Shown here: piece by piece, positions 37,269 through 47,253 of the stretch | Numbering within the stretch: the first letter of the stretch is position 1 | Layout: every line of letters starts with the position of its first letter | Assembly: GCF_900009145.1 (NCBI RefSeq) | Contig: NZ_LN889802.1 | Span: 467,904-531,903 of the forward strand | Source: Planktothrix tepida PCC 9214 | Lineage (GTDB): Bacteria > Cyanobacteriota > Cyanobacteriia > Cyanobacteriales > Microcoleaceae | Reading direction: 5' to 3' | Length of the DNA stretch: 64,000 bases | Notes under the pieces: generated by a model | Seen by the model: the letters and a program-made list of their open reading frames with translations, nothing else | Database searches by the model: none | Told to the model about the DNA's origin: nothing | Translations under genes and position numbers: made by a program

Positions 37269-37386
37269 AAAGTGATATTCACAAGCATAATAGGGAGACT
37301 CCCGTTAAAGTAACGAGGGTTGGCTTCAAGTATTTTAACAAAAGAAACCCAGGGACACACCGATTTTTTTAGGGAAACAGAGGGGA

Positions 37387-37710
37387 TTAGGGCTGTTTTT
37401 CTAATTCCGACTTCATCCGTTCTAGGGTAAGGTGCATTTGTTCAAACATTTGGTCGGGGGTAATTCCAAACTGGCCAAGTTGGGTGCGTAACTGTTCAAC
37501 GGTCATCTGGGCCATAAAGTCTTCGGACAGTTCAAACCGCTTCATAAAAATGCGGTAACGATCCATAATCCCTTCCATCTGCTCAATATAGAGTTTTTTG
37601 CCTTCGCGATCAAACTTGCCATAGTCACTCCCAAGCTTGATCATGGATTGATAATCTTCAAATAGCTGTTTAGCTTCTTGTTGAACGATGTCTGAATCAA
37701 AGAATCCCAT
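37387..37710 (-). CDS. DUF1825 family protein
   Basis: A 107-residue, highly charged, probably all-helical cytosolic protein: MGFFDSDIVQQEAKQLFEDYQSMIKLGSDYGKFDREGKKLYIEQME, then FELSEDFMAQMTVEQLRTQLGQFG. I recognise DUF1825, a family conserved across cyanobacteria with no assigned function. It lies upstream of lepA on the same strand with a 118-base gap. No motif suggests enzymatic activity. Confidence 0.85.
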   Translation of the reverse strand: MGFFDSDIVQQEAKQLFEDYQSMIKLGSDYGKFDREGKKLYIEQMEGIMDRYRIFMKRFELSEDFMAQMTVEQLRTQLGQFGITPDQMFEQMHLTLERMKSELEKQP

Positions 37711-37923
37711 AGTTTCTCGAATTTTTTTAGGTATAGGGTTTGAGTTTAAGAGATTGGATAGATTTTTTCATATTTTAACCCCTGGGGAGCGGGTTACTCA
37801 CACTGTTACAAGTCGCAATTTCCGTACTTCGGATTAAATAGGGAACAGGGAACAGGGGGAGCGGGGGAAGAAAATAATGGGTTTGTTACTGGGTACTGTT
37901 ATGATGGACTGATAACCTAATCC

Positions 37924-40893
37924 TTATTTTTCGATTTGATTTCGGATATGTTCTAAATATAATTTAGCAACTCGATCAATGGGATTTAGGGTTAAACACA
38001 CCTCAAATGTCTTAATTGCTTCCTGATGCTTTTGGAGATTATGCAGAGAAACCGCTTCTTCAAATATAACTTTAGTGGCTAATTTTCCCTCCTTAATGAC
38101 AGGTGAATCAGCATCAAACACTTCAAAAACAGACACCTTTTCCGATTTGCCTTTAACATTAATTCGACCCATTAAGCGAATGGCATAAAGGCTGGGATTG
38201 TGTAAGGCTTTTAAGGTATGTTCAGAAATTAATAAAGGGACACCAAAATATTTAGTTACCCCTTCAATCCGAGACGCTAAATTCACAGCATCACTAATCA
38301 CCGTACTGTCCATCCGATTTTCTCCCCCTACCGTTCCTAACATCAGAATTCCGGTATTAATTCCAATTCCAATCGAAACTTTAGGGCGGTGAGGCTGTCC
38401 TCTTTTAGAATTATATTCCTCCAGTACCTTTAACATGGTAATTCCCGCTTGAATGGCATCATCTGCACCGCCATTAAATAAAGCCATAATCGCATCGCCA
38501 ATATATTTATCAATAAACCCTTGATGTTGAGTAATCGCAGGTTCCATCCGCGAAAGATAGGAATTAATAAATTGGAAATTATCTTCCGGGGTCATCTTTT
38601 CACTGATGCTGGTAAAGTCCCGAATATCAGAAAACAAAATCGACATTTCATGTTGTACACCTTCCCCTAACTTCACTTCGGCAATACTGTTATAACCTAG
38701 GAGAGATAAAAATTCTTGAGGGACAAAACGAGTTGCTGCTTCTGTTAATTCTAATTGCGTTTGCATGGCAATTTCTAAATTACTATTGACTTCAAATAGT
38801 TCTTCAATAAACTGTTGACGTTCAACTTCAGCTTTTTTTCGTTGGGTAATATCAGCAATAAATCCTTGATAATAAAGTAAATTTCCTTCGGCATCAAAAA
38901 CAGGTTTAGCACTGGCAGAAATCCAAATTTTATGCTGATCAGCCCGATAAATTTGGAATTCAAAATTAGAAATTGTTTCCTGTTGCTGCATTAAATAAAT
39001 AAATTCTATATGACGTTCCGGCTCTACATATAACGGATAATCAGAATCCTTTAAAATCTCCATCAAAGCGTGAGGAGAGTCATACCCATAAATCCGAGCC
39101 ATGGCTGGATTAACATTAATATAAGAATGTTGAGGATTATATTGAAAAATTCCTTCTAACGCATTTTCATAAATACTTCGATAGTTTTCCTCTGCAATTC
39201 GCAAAGCTTCTTCCGCTTGACGACGTTCTGTAATATCAATTCCTACCGCAACAATAGCACCGCCTTGTTGATATTTTTGTACCACAATTAAATAATAACG
39301 TCGTTGATCATTATAGAGAATTGGCAAAATTTGAGACGCTGACTGTTCTGGACTAGCGAGAAACTGACGCAGGAATTTAACATAGTCTGAACTATTTTGA
39401 AAAAATCCGATTTCTCGACCAATAATTTCTTCAGGTTGCAACCTTAAACGATCCGCTAAGTCACGATTGACCCCCAAATAAATCCCTTCAGAACTCATCC
39501 AAGAAATTGAACCGGGTACAGCATTTAATACCGCTTCTAACTGTTCCTTAGCCGCCGATAAAGCTTCTTTTGCCTGTTGCAAATCAGCGTTTTTAGCTTC
39601 TAATTTAGCAAAGGATTCTTGCAGTTGATAAGTCATCGTATTAAACGAACTCGCTAAAATTTCCAGTTCCGTAATGCCTTTCGCTTTAATATGTTGATCT
39701 AATTCCCCTTGAGCAATAGCTTTCGATGCGCTACTTAATTTTAAAATCGGTTCTGAAATCCAACGAGAGGTGATCATTCCGGCTAAAATAGCGATCGCTA
39801 ATGCCACTAAACATAACAAAATCGTCAAGCGATTATTGGCATTAATTTCATCCATAAAATCGCTTTCTGGAATCACCACCACAATTAACCAATCTAATCC
39901 TCGACCATCTTTAAACGGTAAAACTTGAACAAATTGACGTTCCCCTTGAAGGGTAAATTCGGTTTGTAAAGATTGTTCTAGGGTAGCAAAACTTCCATAT
40001 TGATGTAGCAGTTGTCGGGTTGCGCCTCGAATTAAAGGATTTTGGCTGTCTATGGCGGGGAGAAGTTTCGCCTGTTTTCCTTCCCCAACGCTGAGGGGTT
40101 CATCGGTAGAACTTGATAATAATTGACCGGCGCGATCGCTAACAAATGCAATTCCCGATTTTCCAATGGATAAACTGGATAGGAATTTACGGAAATCATC
40201 AGGAAGTAGCACATCCGTCGCACAAACCCCTAGAAGATCCTTAGTCGTCGGATCATAAATCGGTTGACTAGCCGTAACCGTGGGTAATCCTGTTGAGAAG
40301 GCTAAATAGATATCAGTCCAGACGGGACTTCCTGTTTGTTGAGCTTTTTGATACCAAGGGCGTTTGCGGGGGTCATAAATCGTGCCACTATCCCGCTTTA
40401 AGGTCGTCGGTCGTCCTTCAGTATCAATATTGTAGAGGTATAAATGCTGTCCCGTCCAGGGGTTTGCTGTCCACAAACCGATAGAATTATCATCCAAAAT
40501 TCGCACCGCCCCTAAAAATTCTCCTTGAGAAGTACCACAATAGATCGCATAAAGTAGGGGAGATATTTTTAATTGATCTAATAGGGGGAAGACACTTTCA
40601 AGGTTAGCAACATTCAATTCCCCTCGCAGAAACGCCCGACTATTCAGTTGATTTAATCGATAGGGGTTCTCAAAATAGCTTTTGAGTTCCTGTTGAATTC
40701 GGGCACTGAGTTCGCTCCGCAGTTGAGACGCTAGGGTATTGACTGCTTTTTGAGCATTTCTAAAAGAAAGATACCCAACTAATCCAACCGCCGCAACAAT
40801 TTGAACGACAAAGGTAACGACTAGAGTTGTTCGCAAACGCACTTTAGGTAATTTTTGGGGAACAGTACGGGGTGCTGACACAGTAAATCTCAT
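37924..40893 (-). CDS. membrane adenylate cyclase with Cache, HAMP and PAS sensors
   Basis: A 989-residue transmembrane sensor: span 1 (about 24-45), an extracytoplasmic Cache domain (about 50-350), span 2 (about 356-378), HAMP (about 380-430), coiled coil, two PAS/PAC domains (about 450-565 and 570-690), a class III cyclase (about 745-885) and a TPR-like tail (about 920-985). Cyclase motifs: LFSDIRDFTSISE (metal Asp), DKYIGDAIMALF and STVISDAVNLASRIE. The Lys/Thr specificity pair indicates adenylate cyclase, as in the cyclase at 15339. It probably converts an external small-molecule signal to cAMP. No operon partner is visible. Confidence 0.9.
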   Translation of the reverse strand: MRFTVSAPRTVPQKLPKVRLRTTLVVTFVVQIVAAVGLVGYLSFRNAQKAVNTLASQLRSELSARIQQELKSYFENPYRLNQLNSRAFLRGELNVANLESVFPLLDQLKISPLLYAIYCGTSQGEFLGAVRILDDNSIGLWTANPWTGQHLYLYNIDTEGRPTTLKRDSGTIYDPRKRPWYQKAQQTGSPVWTDIYLAFSTGLPTVTASQPIYDPTTKDLLGVCATDVLLPDDFRKFLSSLSIGKSGIAFVSDRAGQLLSSSTDEPLSVGEGKQAKLLPAIDSQNPLIRGATRQLLHQYGSFATLEQSLQTEFTLQGERQFVQVLPFKDGRGLDWLIVVVIPESDFMDEINANNRLTILLCLVALAIAILAGMITSRWISEPILKLSSASKAIAQGELDQHIKAKGITELEILASSFNTMTYQLQESFAKLEAKNADLQQAKEALSAAKEQLEAVLNAVPGSISWMSSEGIYLGVNRDLADRLRLQPEEIIGREIGFFQNSSDYVKFLRQFLASPEQSASQILPILYNDQRRYYLIVVQKYQQGGAIVAVGIDITERRQAEEALRIAEENYRSIYENALEGIFQYNPQHSYINVNPAMARIYGYDSPHALMEILKDSDYPLYVEPERHIEFIYLMQQQETISNFEFQIYRADQHKIWISASAKPVFDAEGNLLYYQGFIADITQRKKAEVERQQFIEELFEVNSNLEIAMQTQLELTEAATRFVPQEFLSLLGYNSIAEVKLGEGVQHEMSILFSDIRDFTSISEKMTPEDNFQFINSYLSRMEPAITQHQGFIDKYIGDAIMALFNGGADDAIQAGITMLKVLEEYNSKRGQPHRPKVSIGIGINTGILMLGTVGGENRMDSTVISDAVNLASRIEGVTKYFGVPLLISEHTLKALHNPSLYAIRLMGRINVKGKSEKVSVFEVFDADSPVIKEGKLATKVIFEEAVSLHNLQKHQEAIKTFEVCLTLNPIDRVAKLYLEHIRNQIEK

Positions 40894-41410
40894 GATTCTG
40901 ATCGGTTAGAGCAGTGGATGGAAGATGATGACTTTATTCTGAATCCTGGGTCTTTCCACAGACATTTTTGCATAGCACCCCCAAGCTGAAGGCATCATAA
41001 CTCATAATAAACCGTCTGCAAGAGAGCAAGTGTTTATAAAATCACGGTTCCTCTCCCCATCTGTCCCAGAGGGAATTTTTCCCCCTTGTTCAATAGGCAA
41101 ACTTCTGATTTTACGAATTAACATATAGCCATCAATTACAGGCATTCATTCCAATATAGCAATCCTATTTGAGTTGTATCCAAAATTTCTGCTCAAAAGG
41201 GAACAGCTTAACTGGGAACAGGGAACAGGGGTAATACTTCTGGCTGTTTTATATCAGTTTTAAATTATTACAATCTATTTGGGATTGCTATAGCTCGGTA
41301 AATCAGCCTTGCAAGGGTTAAAAATTAAACAACTTGGGCAACAAAAATATATCAATTATATAAAGTGAAGAATTTTAAAATTTTAGGTTAAATCTAAAAT
41401 TAAAATTCGA
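40894..41410. other. 517-base intergenic region holding a MITE-like element
   Basis: Apart from the repeat at 41155-41292, I see no gene. The first 250 bases would contain the promoter of the membrane cyclase, but no clear boxes can be assigned. Confidence 0.5.
41155..41292. repeat. MITE-like dispersed element, copy B
   Basis: An element of 138 bases bounded by perfect 11-bp inverted ends, TATAGCAATCC (41155-41165) and GGATTGCTATA (41282-41292). Its interior on the minus strand has the same block order as copy A at 24617, including the embedded GGGAACA/TGTTCCC heptamers. It has no coding capacity. TATA ends are compatible with a TA-targeting (IS630/mariner-like) transposase acting in trans, which is inference. 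Confidence 0.75.
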
Positions 41411-42754
41411 TCAAACCTCACTCAAACACTCTTGAAAATATTGTCGATATAATTCACAACTGGGAATCACTTGATTTCCATGAATATGAACTAACCCCAT
41501 ACTTTTTAATTTAAAGGCTTTTACTTGTTCGATTTTGATGGGGTGAGTTGTGCTAATAATTTGTTGATAAGCGGTAACTAAATTAGGATCTTGTTGAAGT
41601 AACCATAACTGTTCATGGAGGTGATCGCTATAAATTCCTATATCGGTGTTTGCTTGTTCTAACAATTCTGGAAGAGGAATATTTCGACGCACACAATGAT
41701 CAAAGGCTAATCTCACTAAATAAGGAAATCCCCCAACAAATTCTGTAAGTCTTTTTAATTCTTGATCGGTTAACCTTAATCCATACCTTTGAGATAAAAT
41801 TTTAACTTGATCAAGATTAAAAGGATATAAGTCAATCCCTAAACCGACATTAAAGGGAGATTTATTAGTATCTAAAGGAATGTAAATATCGGTGGAGTAA
41901 ACGATCACAAATCTTAGTTTTTGCCAATTACTAATATCCCGTGTTTCTTCATGCCAAGATCGCAATAAAGCTAAGATATCACGCGCTAAGGACGGATACT
42001 CAAATAATTGATTAACTTCATCCAGGGCTAATACAATAGGTTGCTGAATTTTCTCTAATAAATATCCTTGGAAATAGAGAGAGCTACTGACTAATGCTCC
42101 TACATCTTCATCCCAAAATTCATCGAGTTCTGATTCTAATCCTAACTGTTGAGTCACATTGGCACACAACCAACGTAAGAATTTTTCTGTTGAGGTAAAA
42201 ACTAAACTACTCGCCAGATGAAGACTTAAACGAACAGAATAATAACCGTGCTGTTGAGCATCATCTAAAATTCGAGCCATTAAAGAAGTTTTTCCCATCT
42301 TTCGAGGGGCTTTAATTCGCAGTAATGCCCCTTGATTCTTAATTTCTTGATAACACATTGGTTCACTGGAGGAACGCTCAATATAAAATATAGAATTAAG
42401 CGGAACCTGGCCTTCTGGAGATTCTAAAGAAATGGGTTTAGGTAAAACCAGTTCTGGAAAAACATTAGGGATAATTTTCGTTCCTAATTCCCGGTCTAAT
42501 AAACAGCGACAATTTGCTTTAGTCACTTTTTCGCCCACCAAGTCCGATAAGAGTTGCCAAAGGTGAGGGGCAACCCCATTTTTTAAATAGCTCGGAGAAT
42601 AACCATTCTCTTCAGCTATTTGATCGTAGGTTTTTTTTGTTTCTAATAAGGCTTCTGTTAAAATTATTTTTTGGATATAACTTAGGGGATTTTTACCTTT
42701 TGCTATGACTAAAGCTTCAGTTAATCCTAAAAGTTCCTCAAGACTTTTGACCAT
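41411..42754 (-). CDS. AAA-like ATPase with vMAP-type N-terminal HTH
   Basis: A 447-residue protein. The N-terminal about 100 residues (LLGLTEALVIAKGKNPLSYIQKIILTEALLETKKTYDQIAEENGYSPSYLKNGVAPHLWQLLSDLVGEKVTKAN, shortened here to its two key blocks LTEALL and YDQIAEENGYS) are the helix-turn-helix typical of vWA-MoxR-associated proteins. An AAA-like NTPase follows (about 110-430): Walker A variant KAPRKMGKTSL, Walker B LALDEVNQLF, and a winged C-terminus. Such proteins belong to STAND-type signalling or defence ATPases in cyanobacteria. AGAGG precedes the ATG. No effector domain is fused, and it stands alone. Confidence 0.75.
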   Translation of the reverse strand: MVKSLEELLGLTEALVIAKGKNPLSYIQKIILTEALLETKKTYDQIAEENGYSPSYLKNGVAPHLWQLLSDLVGEKVTKANCRCLLDRELGTKIIPNVFPELVLPKPISLESPEGQVPLNSIFYIERSSSEPMCYQEIKNQGALLRIKAPRKMGKTSLMARILDDAQQHGYYSVRLSLHLASSLVFTSTEKFLRWLCANVTQQLGLESELDEFWDEDVGALVSSSLYFQGYLLEKIQQPIVLALDEVNQLFEYPSLARDILALLRSWHEETRDISNWQKLRFVIVYSTDIYIPLDTNKSPFNVGLGIDLYPFNLDQVKILSQRYGLRLTDQELKRLTEFVGGFPYLVRLAFDHCVRRNIPLPELLEQANTDIGIYSDHLHEQLWLLQQDPNLVTAYQQIISTTHPIKIEQVKAFKLKSMGLVHIHGNQVIPSCELYRQYFQECLSEV

Positions 42755-43092
42755 GATTAACCTCTATGTCCCTAGACTGACTCACTAGATCATCAAATCT
42801 GGGTACTTTAATGATCATGACAATAGAAGACCTATTTTAATCATCTATTTCAATTCTAAACAAAAACTAACTTTTTGTATAGATCTCAAGGTTAATAAAC
42901 TCGTAACTCAGGAATAGATTATAGCAAAGGTTAATCTGTTGGCTTTTAGGGACAATTTCTGATCAATTATTGCTTTTTTATATATCCCTGAGTTTAGAGA
43001 ATAAAAATCCTTATTAAAAGCTTCTATTATCCTAAGTTAATTTTAGCACTAATCCGGGATATTTTTCCCGGATATTATAGGTCTAAACTAGA
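42755..43092. other. 338-base AT-rich intergenic region
   Basis: No gene or clear hairpin is visible between the AAA-like ATPase gene and the P450 gene, both minus strand. The region probably holds the ATPase promoter. Confidence 0.4.
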
Positions 43093-44478
43093 CTACACTG
43101 TACGGGCTAAATCGATAGTTTTTTGGGGTTGTGGACGTTGATTTAGAAGTTCCATTTTAATCCCTCCTTTGGGTGCTAAAGTTACCCCTCGCCGGACTGC
43201 TTTTACAGGTTGTTTTTCTAACAAATTTAACTCATAATTTAACAAAATTGTAGCTAACACTAACTTCATTTCATATTGAGCTAAGGCCATTCCTAAACAT
43301 AAACGGCTACCTCCACCAAAGGGAAGAAATTCATAGGGAGAAAACTTGTGTTCTAAAAAGCGTTCTGGTTTAAATTGATCCGCTTGGGGATACAAATCTT
43401 CCCGGCGATGGGTTAAATAAATACAGCCTACCACTAAAGTTTTTGGCGGTAATTGATAGCCCATCAAATCTACCGATTCTTTATTAGTACGGGCAAAGGT
43501 TAACATTCCAACGGGATAAATTCGCAAAGTTTCCTGACAAACAGCCGTTAAATAAGGCAATCGAAAAATATCCATTCCATTAGCATCAGAAGGTAAACTG
43601 GTTAACTCTTGCATTAATGTTTGGTAAACTTCCGGTTGACGATGAATCCAATATAAAGCCCATGACATAGCTGTAGCAGTAGTTTCATGTCCGGCAAATA
43701 ATAATGTTAATAATTCATCTCGTAATTCTTGATCCGTCATCGGGTTGCCTTCTTCGTCCCGTGCAGCTATCATTAAATTCAGTATATCTTTTCGAGATTC
43801 ATCGGGGTTTTCACGACGCTCCCGAATTTCTGCATATAATAACTCATCGATTTTTTGACGCTGTTTTAAGAAATATCCCCAAGGACTCCAAAATCCCAAA
43901 TTTTGTTGTAAAATTGGGAAAAATAAGAAGCTAGAAGTTAAGGGTGATTTACCAATTTCTAGCATTCCTGCTAACAGGGGTTTTAGCTGACTATATCGTT
44001 TTCCTTCATAGACACCAAAAACAACTTTAAGAATCACATCTAAGGAAATGGCTTGCAAGGTATCCCTGGCAATAAAAGTCTCTTTTAGGGGTAATTTGTT
44101 CATGATCTTGTGAGTAATATCTGTGATTAATTCCCCATAGTCTCGCATTCGTTCCCCATGAAAAGATGGCATTAATAATTTCCGTTCTCGTTTGTGGCGA
44201 TCGCCCTCTAACATAAAAATGGAGTAATCTCCTGTTAAAGGAGCTAAAAGTTTATTGAGAGAACCTGGTGCTTCAAAAACTTCATTCGTAAAAATTTGCT
44301 GAATTGCTTGGGGATCACTAACAAAAATCCAGGGCTTTTCTGCCCCCAGAATATAATTACTAAAAATATCTCCCAATTTTCGAGCGTGGGTATCCATATA
44401 GTCAAGGGGAGCAATAATCCAATATCCTTTTTCTAAAAAAGCAGAACGTGAAGATGCGGGAGGGAGTTGTGTATTCAT
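43093..44478 (-). CDS. cytochrome P450 (CYP110-like)
   Basis: A 461-residue haem monooxygenase. Signature motifs are intact: the I-helix oxygen site FAGHETTATA, the K-helix ETLR, and the haem-binding loop FGGGSRLCLGMALAQYE with the thiolate Cys. The MLEGDRHKRERKLLMPSFHGERM segment resembles CYP110 enzymes of filamentous cyanobacteria, which act on fatty acids or related lipids; this subfamily call is tentative. The frame is open upstream to 44574; I prefer the ATG at 44478 because it gives normal P450 length. No reductase or ferredoxin gene is adjacent. It is divergent from the phosphoketolase-like gene. Confidence 0.88.
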   Translation of the reverse strand: MNTQLPPASSRSAFLEKGYWIIAPLDYMDTHARKLGDIFSNYILGAEKPWIFVSDPQAIQQIFTNEVFEAPGSLNKLLAPLTGDYSIFMLEGDRHKRERKLLMPSFHGERMRDYGELITDITHKIMNKLPLKETFIARDTLQAISLDVILKVVFGVYEGKRYSQLKPLLAGMLEIGKSPLTSSFLFFPILQQNLGFWSPWGYFLKQRQKIDELLYAEIRERRENPDESRKDILNLMIAARDEEGNPMTDQELRDELLTLLFAGHETTATAMSWALYWIHRQPEVYQTLMQELTSLPSDANGMDIFRLPYLTAVCQETLRIYPVGMLTFARTNKESVDLMGYQLPPKTLVVGCIYLTHRREDLYPQADQFKPERFLEHKFSPYEFLPFGGGSRLCLGMALAQYEMKLVLATILLNYELNLLEKQPVKAVRRGVTLAPKGGIKMELLNQRPQPQKTIDLARTV

Positions 44479-44723
44479 GATCAAAGTTTCAGTTTGTTCA
44501 AATGAAGTTAGAGTTTCTTCTATGGTAACGATATGCAAAGAATTTGCAACCCCGTTTACATCCTCCCATGACACTGCAATAACAAACTAATTTTTTACCT
44601 ATTTATTGAAATCAATGATTTTAATTTATCTCCCCTGTTGAAAAATATAATCATTTTTAGCGACAACCAATTGTAAAATAAATCTTAACTCAAAAATTTA
44701 GAATGACCGAGAAGGGATTAAAC

Positions 44724-46919
44724 ATGACAGCAACAACAATGCCAGAATTTTGTCAAGGAATTCAATATTTTAGCGACAGTTTCCCCGAATTTGACAGCTA
44801 TGGTAAAACTCCAATTATTGCTGAAAATAGTGTAGCGATTTGTGATCCCCATGATGCCACAGCAGCCTATCAAACCTTACTTTATGCCGATGCGCTGCGT
44901 TATTTAACCCTACAAATCACCGCGAGTAAAGCCTCTGGACACCCTGGAGGATTTGCCTCTAGTGTAGAAGCTTATGCCGCGTTAGTGATGCTCGGTCATA
45001 AAAATATTATGACGGAAGTGGGACACCATGCTCCTGGGTTTTATAGTGCGGTGTTCTTAGATCGCTCCCTAGAGGATATGGGGATTTTCACCGTTCAACA
45101 ATTGCGCGATCGCTTCCGTGAAAAACATGGGCTGCTCGGCCACCTTTCCGGCTTTATTCCGGGTCTGCTGAACCCTGCTGGGCCCTTGGGTCAGGGACAA
45201 CATTTTGCCATGGCTGGGGCCTTGTTACACCGCAATGTGTTGTTTCCGTTCACTCTCGGCGATGGGGGCATGGGCGAACCTTACCCCATGAGTAGCATGA
45301 TGCACTTCAACACGGCTTATCCTGACGTGACCAATTTCTTGCCTGTGTTGGTTTGGAACGGTTACAGCCAAGAGCATCATAGCATGGTTTCGACAAAAAC
45401 GAATGAAGAAATGATTGCCTATTGGAAAGGGAATGGATTTTCCGAAGTGATTTTAGTCGATGCTAAAGAGTTTGATGACCAAAATCAACCCGGTGATTAT
45501 GTTGATAGTACCGCCTTTTCCATTCAAAAACGGATTGAATTTACCCAAGCGATTTTAGTGGCAATGGATAAAGCGGCAAAATCCGCTTTAGGGGGTCAAT
45601 TAACCGTCTTTATTATTAAACAATTGAAAGGGGCTGGGGTTCACGCACGAGGTGCGAAATCTCACAATCTTTATCCAGGAGATACTTTAGATAGTCCCCA
45701 CATTGTTAATGCTTTAAAAGAGCGGGCGTTACCGATCGCAGCTTGGGAATTAGTGCGAACCAATTTAGAACGCTCTAGTGGTGGCCCTGCGTCTAAAACC
45801 GTTGTCACTGAGTTTGATTACCATTTACCCGAATTAGGCGAATTACCCCTAGAAGAATATCCGGTTGGCGGTGATCCGAAAGTGGCAACAACGGCAATGG
45901 GGTCATTAGTCGTTTATGTTGGGCAAAAAGATCCCCATTTTATTGTTACCAATGCCGACGGGAACGCCGCTTCTGGAATTAACAATATTAACCAGGGATT
46001 AAAGATTATTCACCCAACAACGGATAATACTTATTTTCAACAACCCCAAGGGCAAGTTTATGAACCTTTAAGCGAGGATGCTTGTGCGGGTTTAGCGGTG
46101 GGATTATCCTTATTAGGCGCGAGAACTTTATGGTGTTCTTATGAATCTTTTGCCATTAATGGGGTTCCCATTCTGCAAACGGTAGCCCAAGCCATGGCTG
46201 AATTACGGCGTGCTACCCCCTCAACGGTTTGTTTATTCACCGCCGGAGCGTTAGAACAGGGTCGCAACGGTTGGACACACCAACGCCCTGAAATTGAAGC
46301 CTATTTCGCCGCAATGATGCGGAGTGGCAACGTTTTCCCGGTGTTTCCTCCCGATGCAAATAGCATTCAAGTGTGCTACGATTGGGCTTTAACAACCAAA
46401 AATAAGAGCATTATTATCACCGCCAGTAAGTCCCCCTTACCTATCCGCACAACGTTTGAGCAAACTCGTCAAGGGTTAAAAGATGGGGCTGTGGTGTTAC
46501 AGGAAGTCCCTGGGGATAAAACCGTTGTATTTGCGGTTATTGGGGATATGACCTTAATTCCAGTGTTTGAAGCGGCGGCATTTTTGGAAACGGAAGGAAT
46601 TGGGGTGCGAATTGTTTCTATTATTAATCCCCGGCGTTTATATCGTGCTCACGATGTTTTATCCGAGACTTGTTCAGAACCCGATAACGATTTTGCCAGT
46701 GATGAAACCTTTAACAAACTATTTGCTGGAGATGCGTTAATTGGAGTAACAGGCGGGTCAAGTTTGATGTTAGAACCGATTATGTTACGCAGCAATTCTA
46801 AGCGGGATACCTTTGCTTGGAAACGAGGCGAAACCACCGCCAGTGCTGGGGAATTAATGGCGTTTAATGGCATTACTTCGGAAGCATTGACGAAACGAGC
46901 TATTGAGTTGATTCATTAG
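44724..46919 (+). CDS. phosphoketolase/transketolase-superfamily ThDP enzyme, divergent
   Basis: A 731-residue thiamine-diphosphate enzyme. N-terminal half: ITASKASGHPGGFASSVEAYAALV, HHAPGFYSAVF, LGQGQHFAMAG and the ThDP motif LGDGGMGEPYPMSS. C-terminal half: EPLSEDACAGLAVGLSLLGARTLWCSYESFAING, NGWTHQRPEIEAYFA and FPPDANSIQVCYDWAL, which follow the xylulose-5-P/fructose-6-P phosphoketolase (XFP) pattern more than classical transketolase. Several blocks differ from canonical XFP, so the substrate is uncertain. The frame opens at 44703, but GAAGGGA sits at 44711-44717, just ahead of the ATG at 44724, which decides the start. It is divergent from the P450 gene. Confidence 0.75.
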   Translation: MTATTMPEFCQGIQYFSDSFPEFDSYGKTPIIAENSVAICDPHDATAAYQTLLYADALRYLTLQITASKASGHPGGFASSVEAYAALVMLGHKNIMTEVGHHAPGFYSAVFLDRSLEDMGIFTVQQLRDRFREKHGLLGHLSGFIPGLLNPAGPLGQGQHFAMAGALLHRNVLFPFTLGDGGMGEPYPMSSMMHFNTAYPDVTNFLPVLVWNGYSQEHHSMVSTKTNEEMIAYWKGNGFSEVILVDAKEFDDQNQPGDYVDSTAFSIQKRIEFTQAILVAMDKAAKSALGGQLTVFIIKQLKGAGVHARGAKSHNLYPGDTLDSPHIVNALKERALPIAAWELVRTNLERSSGGPASKTVVTEFDYHLPELGELPLEEYPVGGDPKVATTAMGSLVVYVGQKDPHFIVTNADGNAASGINNINQGLKIIHPTTDNTYFQQPQGQVYEPLSEDACAGLAVGLSLLGARTLWCSYESFAINGVPILQTVAQAMAELRRATPSTVCLFTAGALEQGRNGWTHQRPEIEAYFAAMMRSGNVFPVFPPDANSIQVCYDWALTTKNKSIIITASKSPLPIRTTFEQTRQGLKDGAVVLQEVPGDKTVVFAVIGDMTLIPVFEAAAFLETEGIGVRIVSIINPRRLYRAHDVLSETCSEPDNDFASDETFNKLFAGDALIGVTGGSSLMLEPIMLRSNSKRDTFAWKRGETTASAGELMAFNGITSEALTKRAIELIH

Positions 46920-46928
46920 TAAACTGTT

Positions 46929-46956
46929 GTAGAGGCGTTGAATGCAACGTCTCTAC
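46929..46956. repeat. dispersed palindrome after the phosphoketolase-like gene
   Basis: GTAGAGGCGTTG and CAACGTCTCTAC form a 12-bp stem (one mismatch) with a four-base loop, 10 bases past the stop. Palindromes of this kind are common intergenic repeats in cyanobacteria and may also act as transcript ends. Confidence 0.6.
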
Positions 46957-47016
46957 CTGCTGATTGTTGATTGAGGAGATATGATATATAATTTAAGAAT
47001 GCAACCCTGATGCCAA

Positions 47017-47172
47017 TTGCAATCCCTATCCTTAGTATTAATTGCGATCGCAGGTTCAGTTCTAGCCGAACTAACAAAAGATAGCAAAAATCCCAATATA
47101 GAAATTAATAAAAATTTTATAATTAAGCGAGCATTTGGTCATAGAGAAATTATTGATCCTTATGATTCATAG
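47017..47172 (+). other. unassigned short open frame in a decayed region
   Basis: A TTG-initiated frame of 51 codons (LQSLSLVLIAIAGSVLAEL..., ending IIDPYDS) has a protein-like composition but no recognisable family. A second 23-codon frame with a good ribosome site (CCTCCT before ATG at 47180) follows it. Both may be fragments of a lost gene; evidence is weak. Confidence 0.2.
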
Positions 47173-47253
47173 TCCTCCTATGACACCTTTAGAGATTTTA
47201 CATTTATTCCTGTATGGCTTACAAATTCCAGATAAACGCCGTTCTTCTTAACT

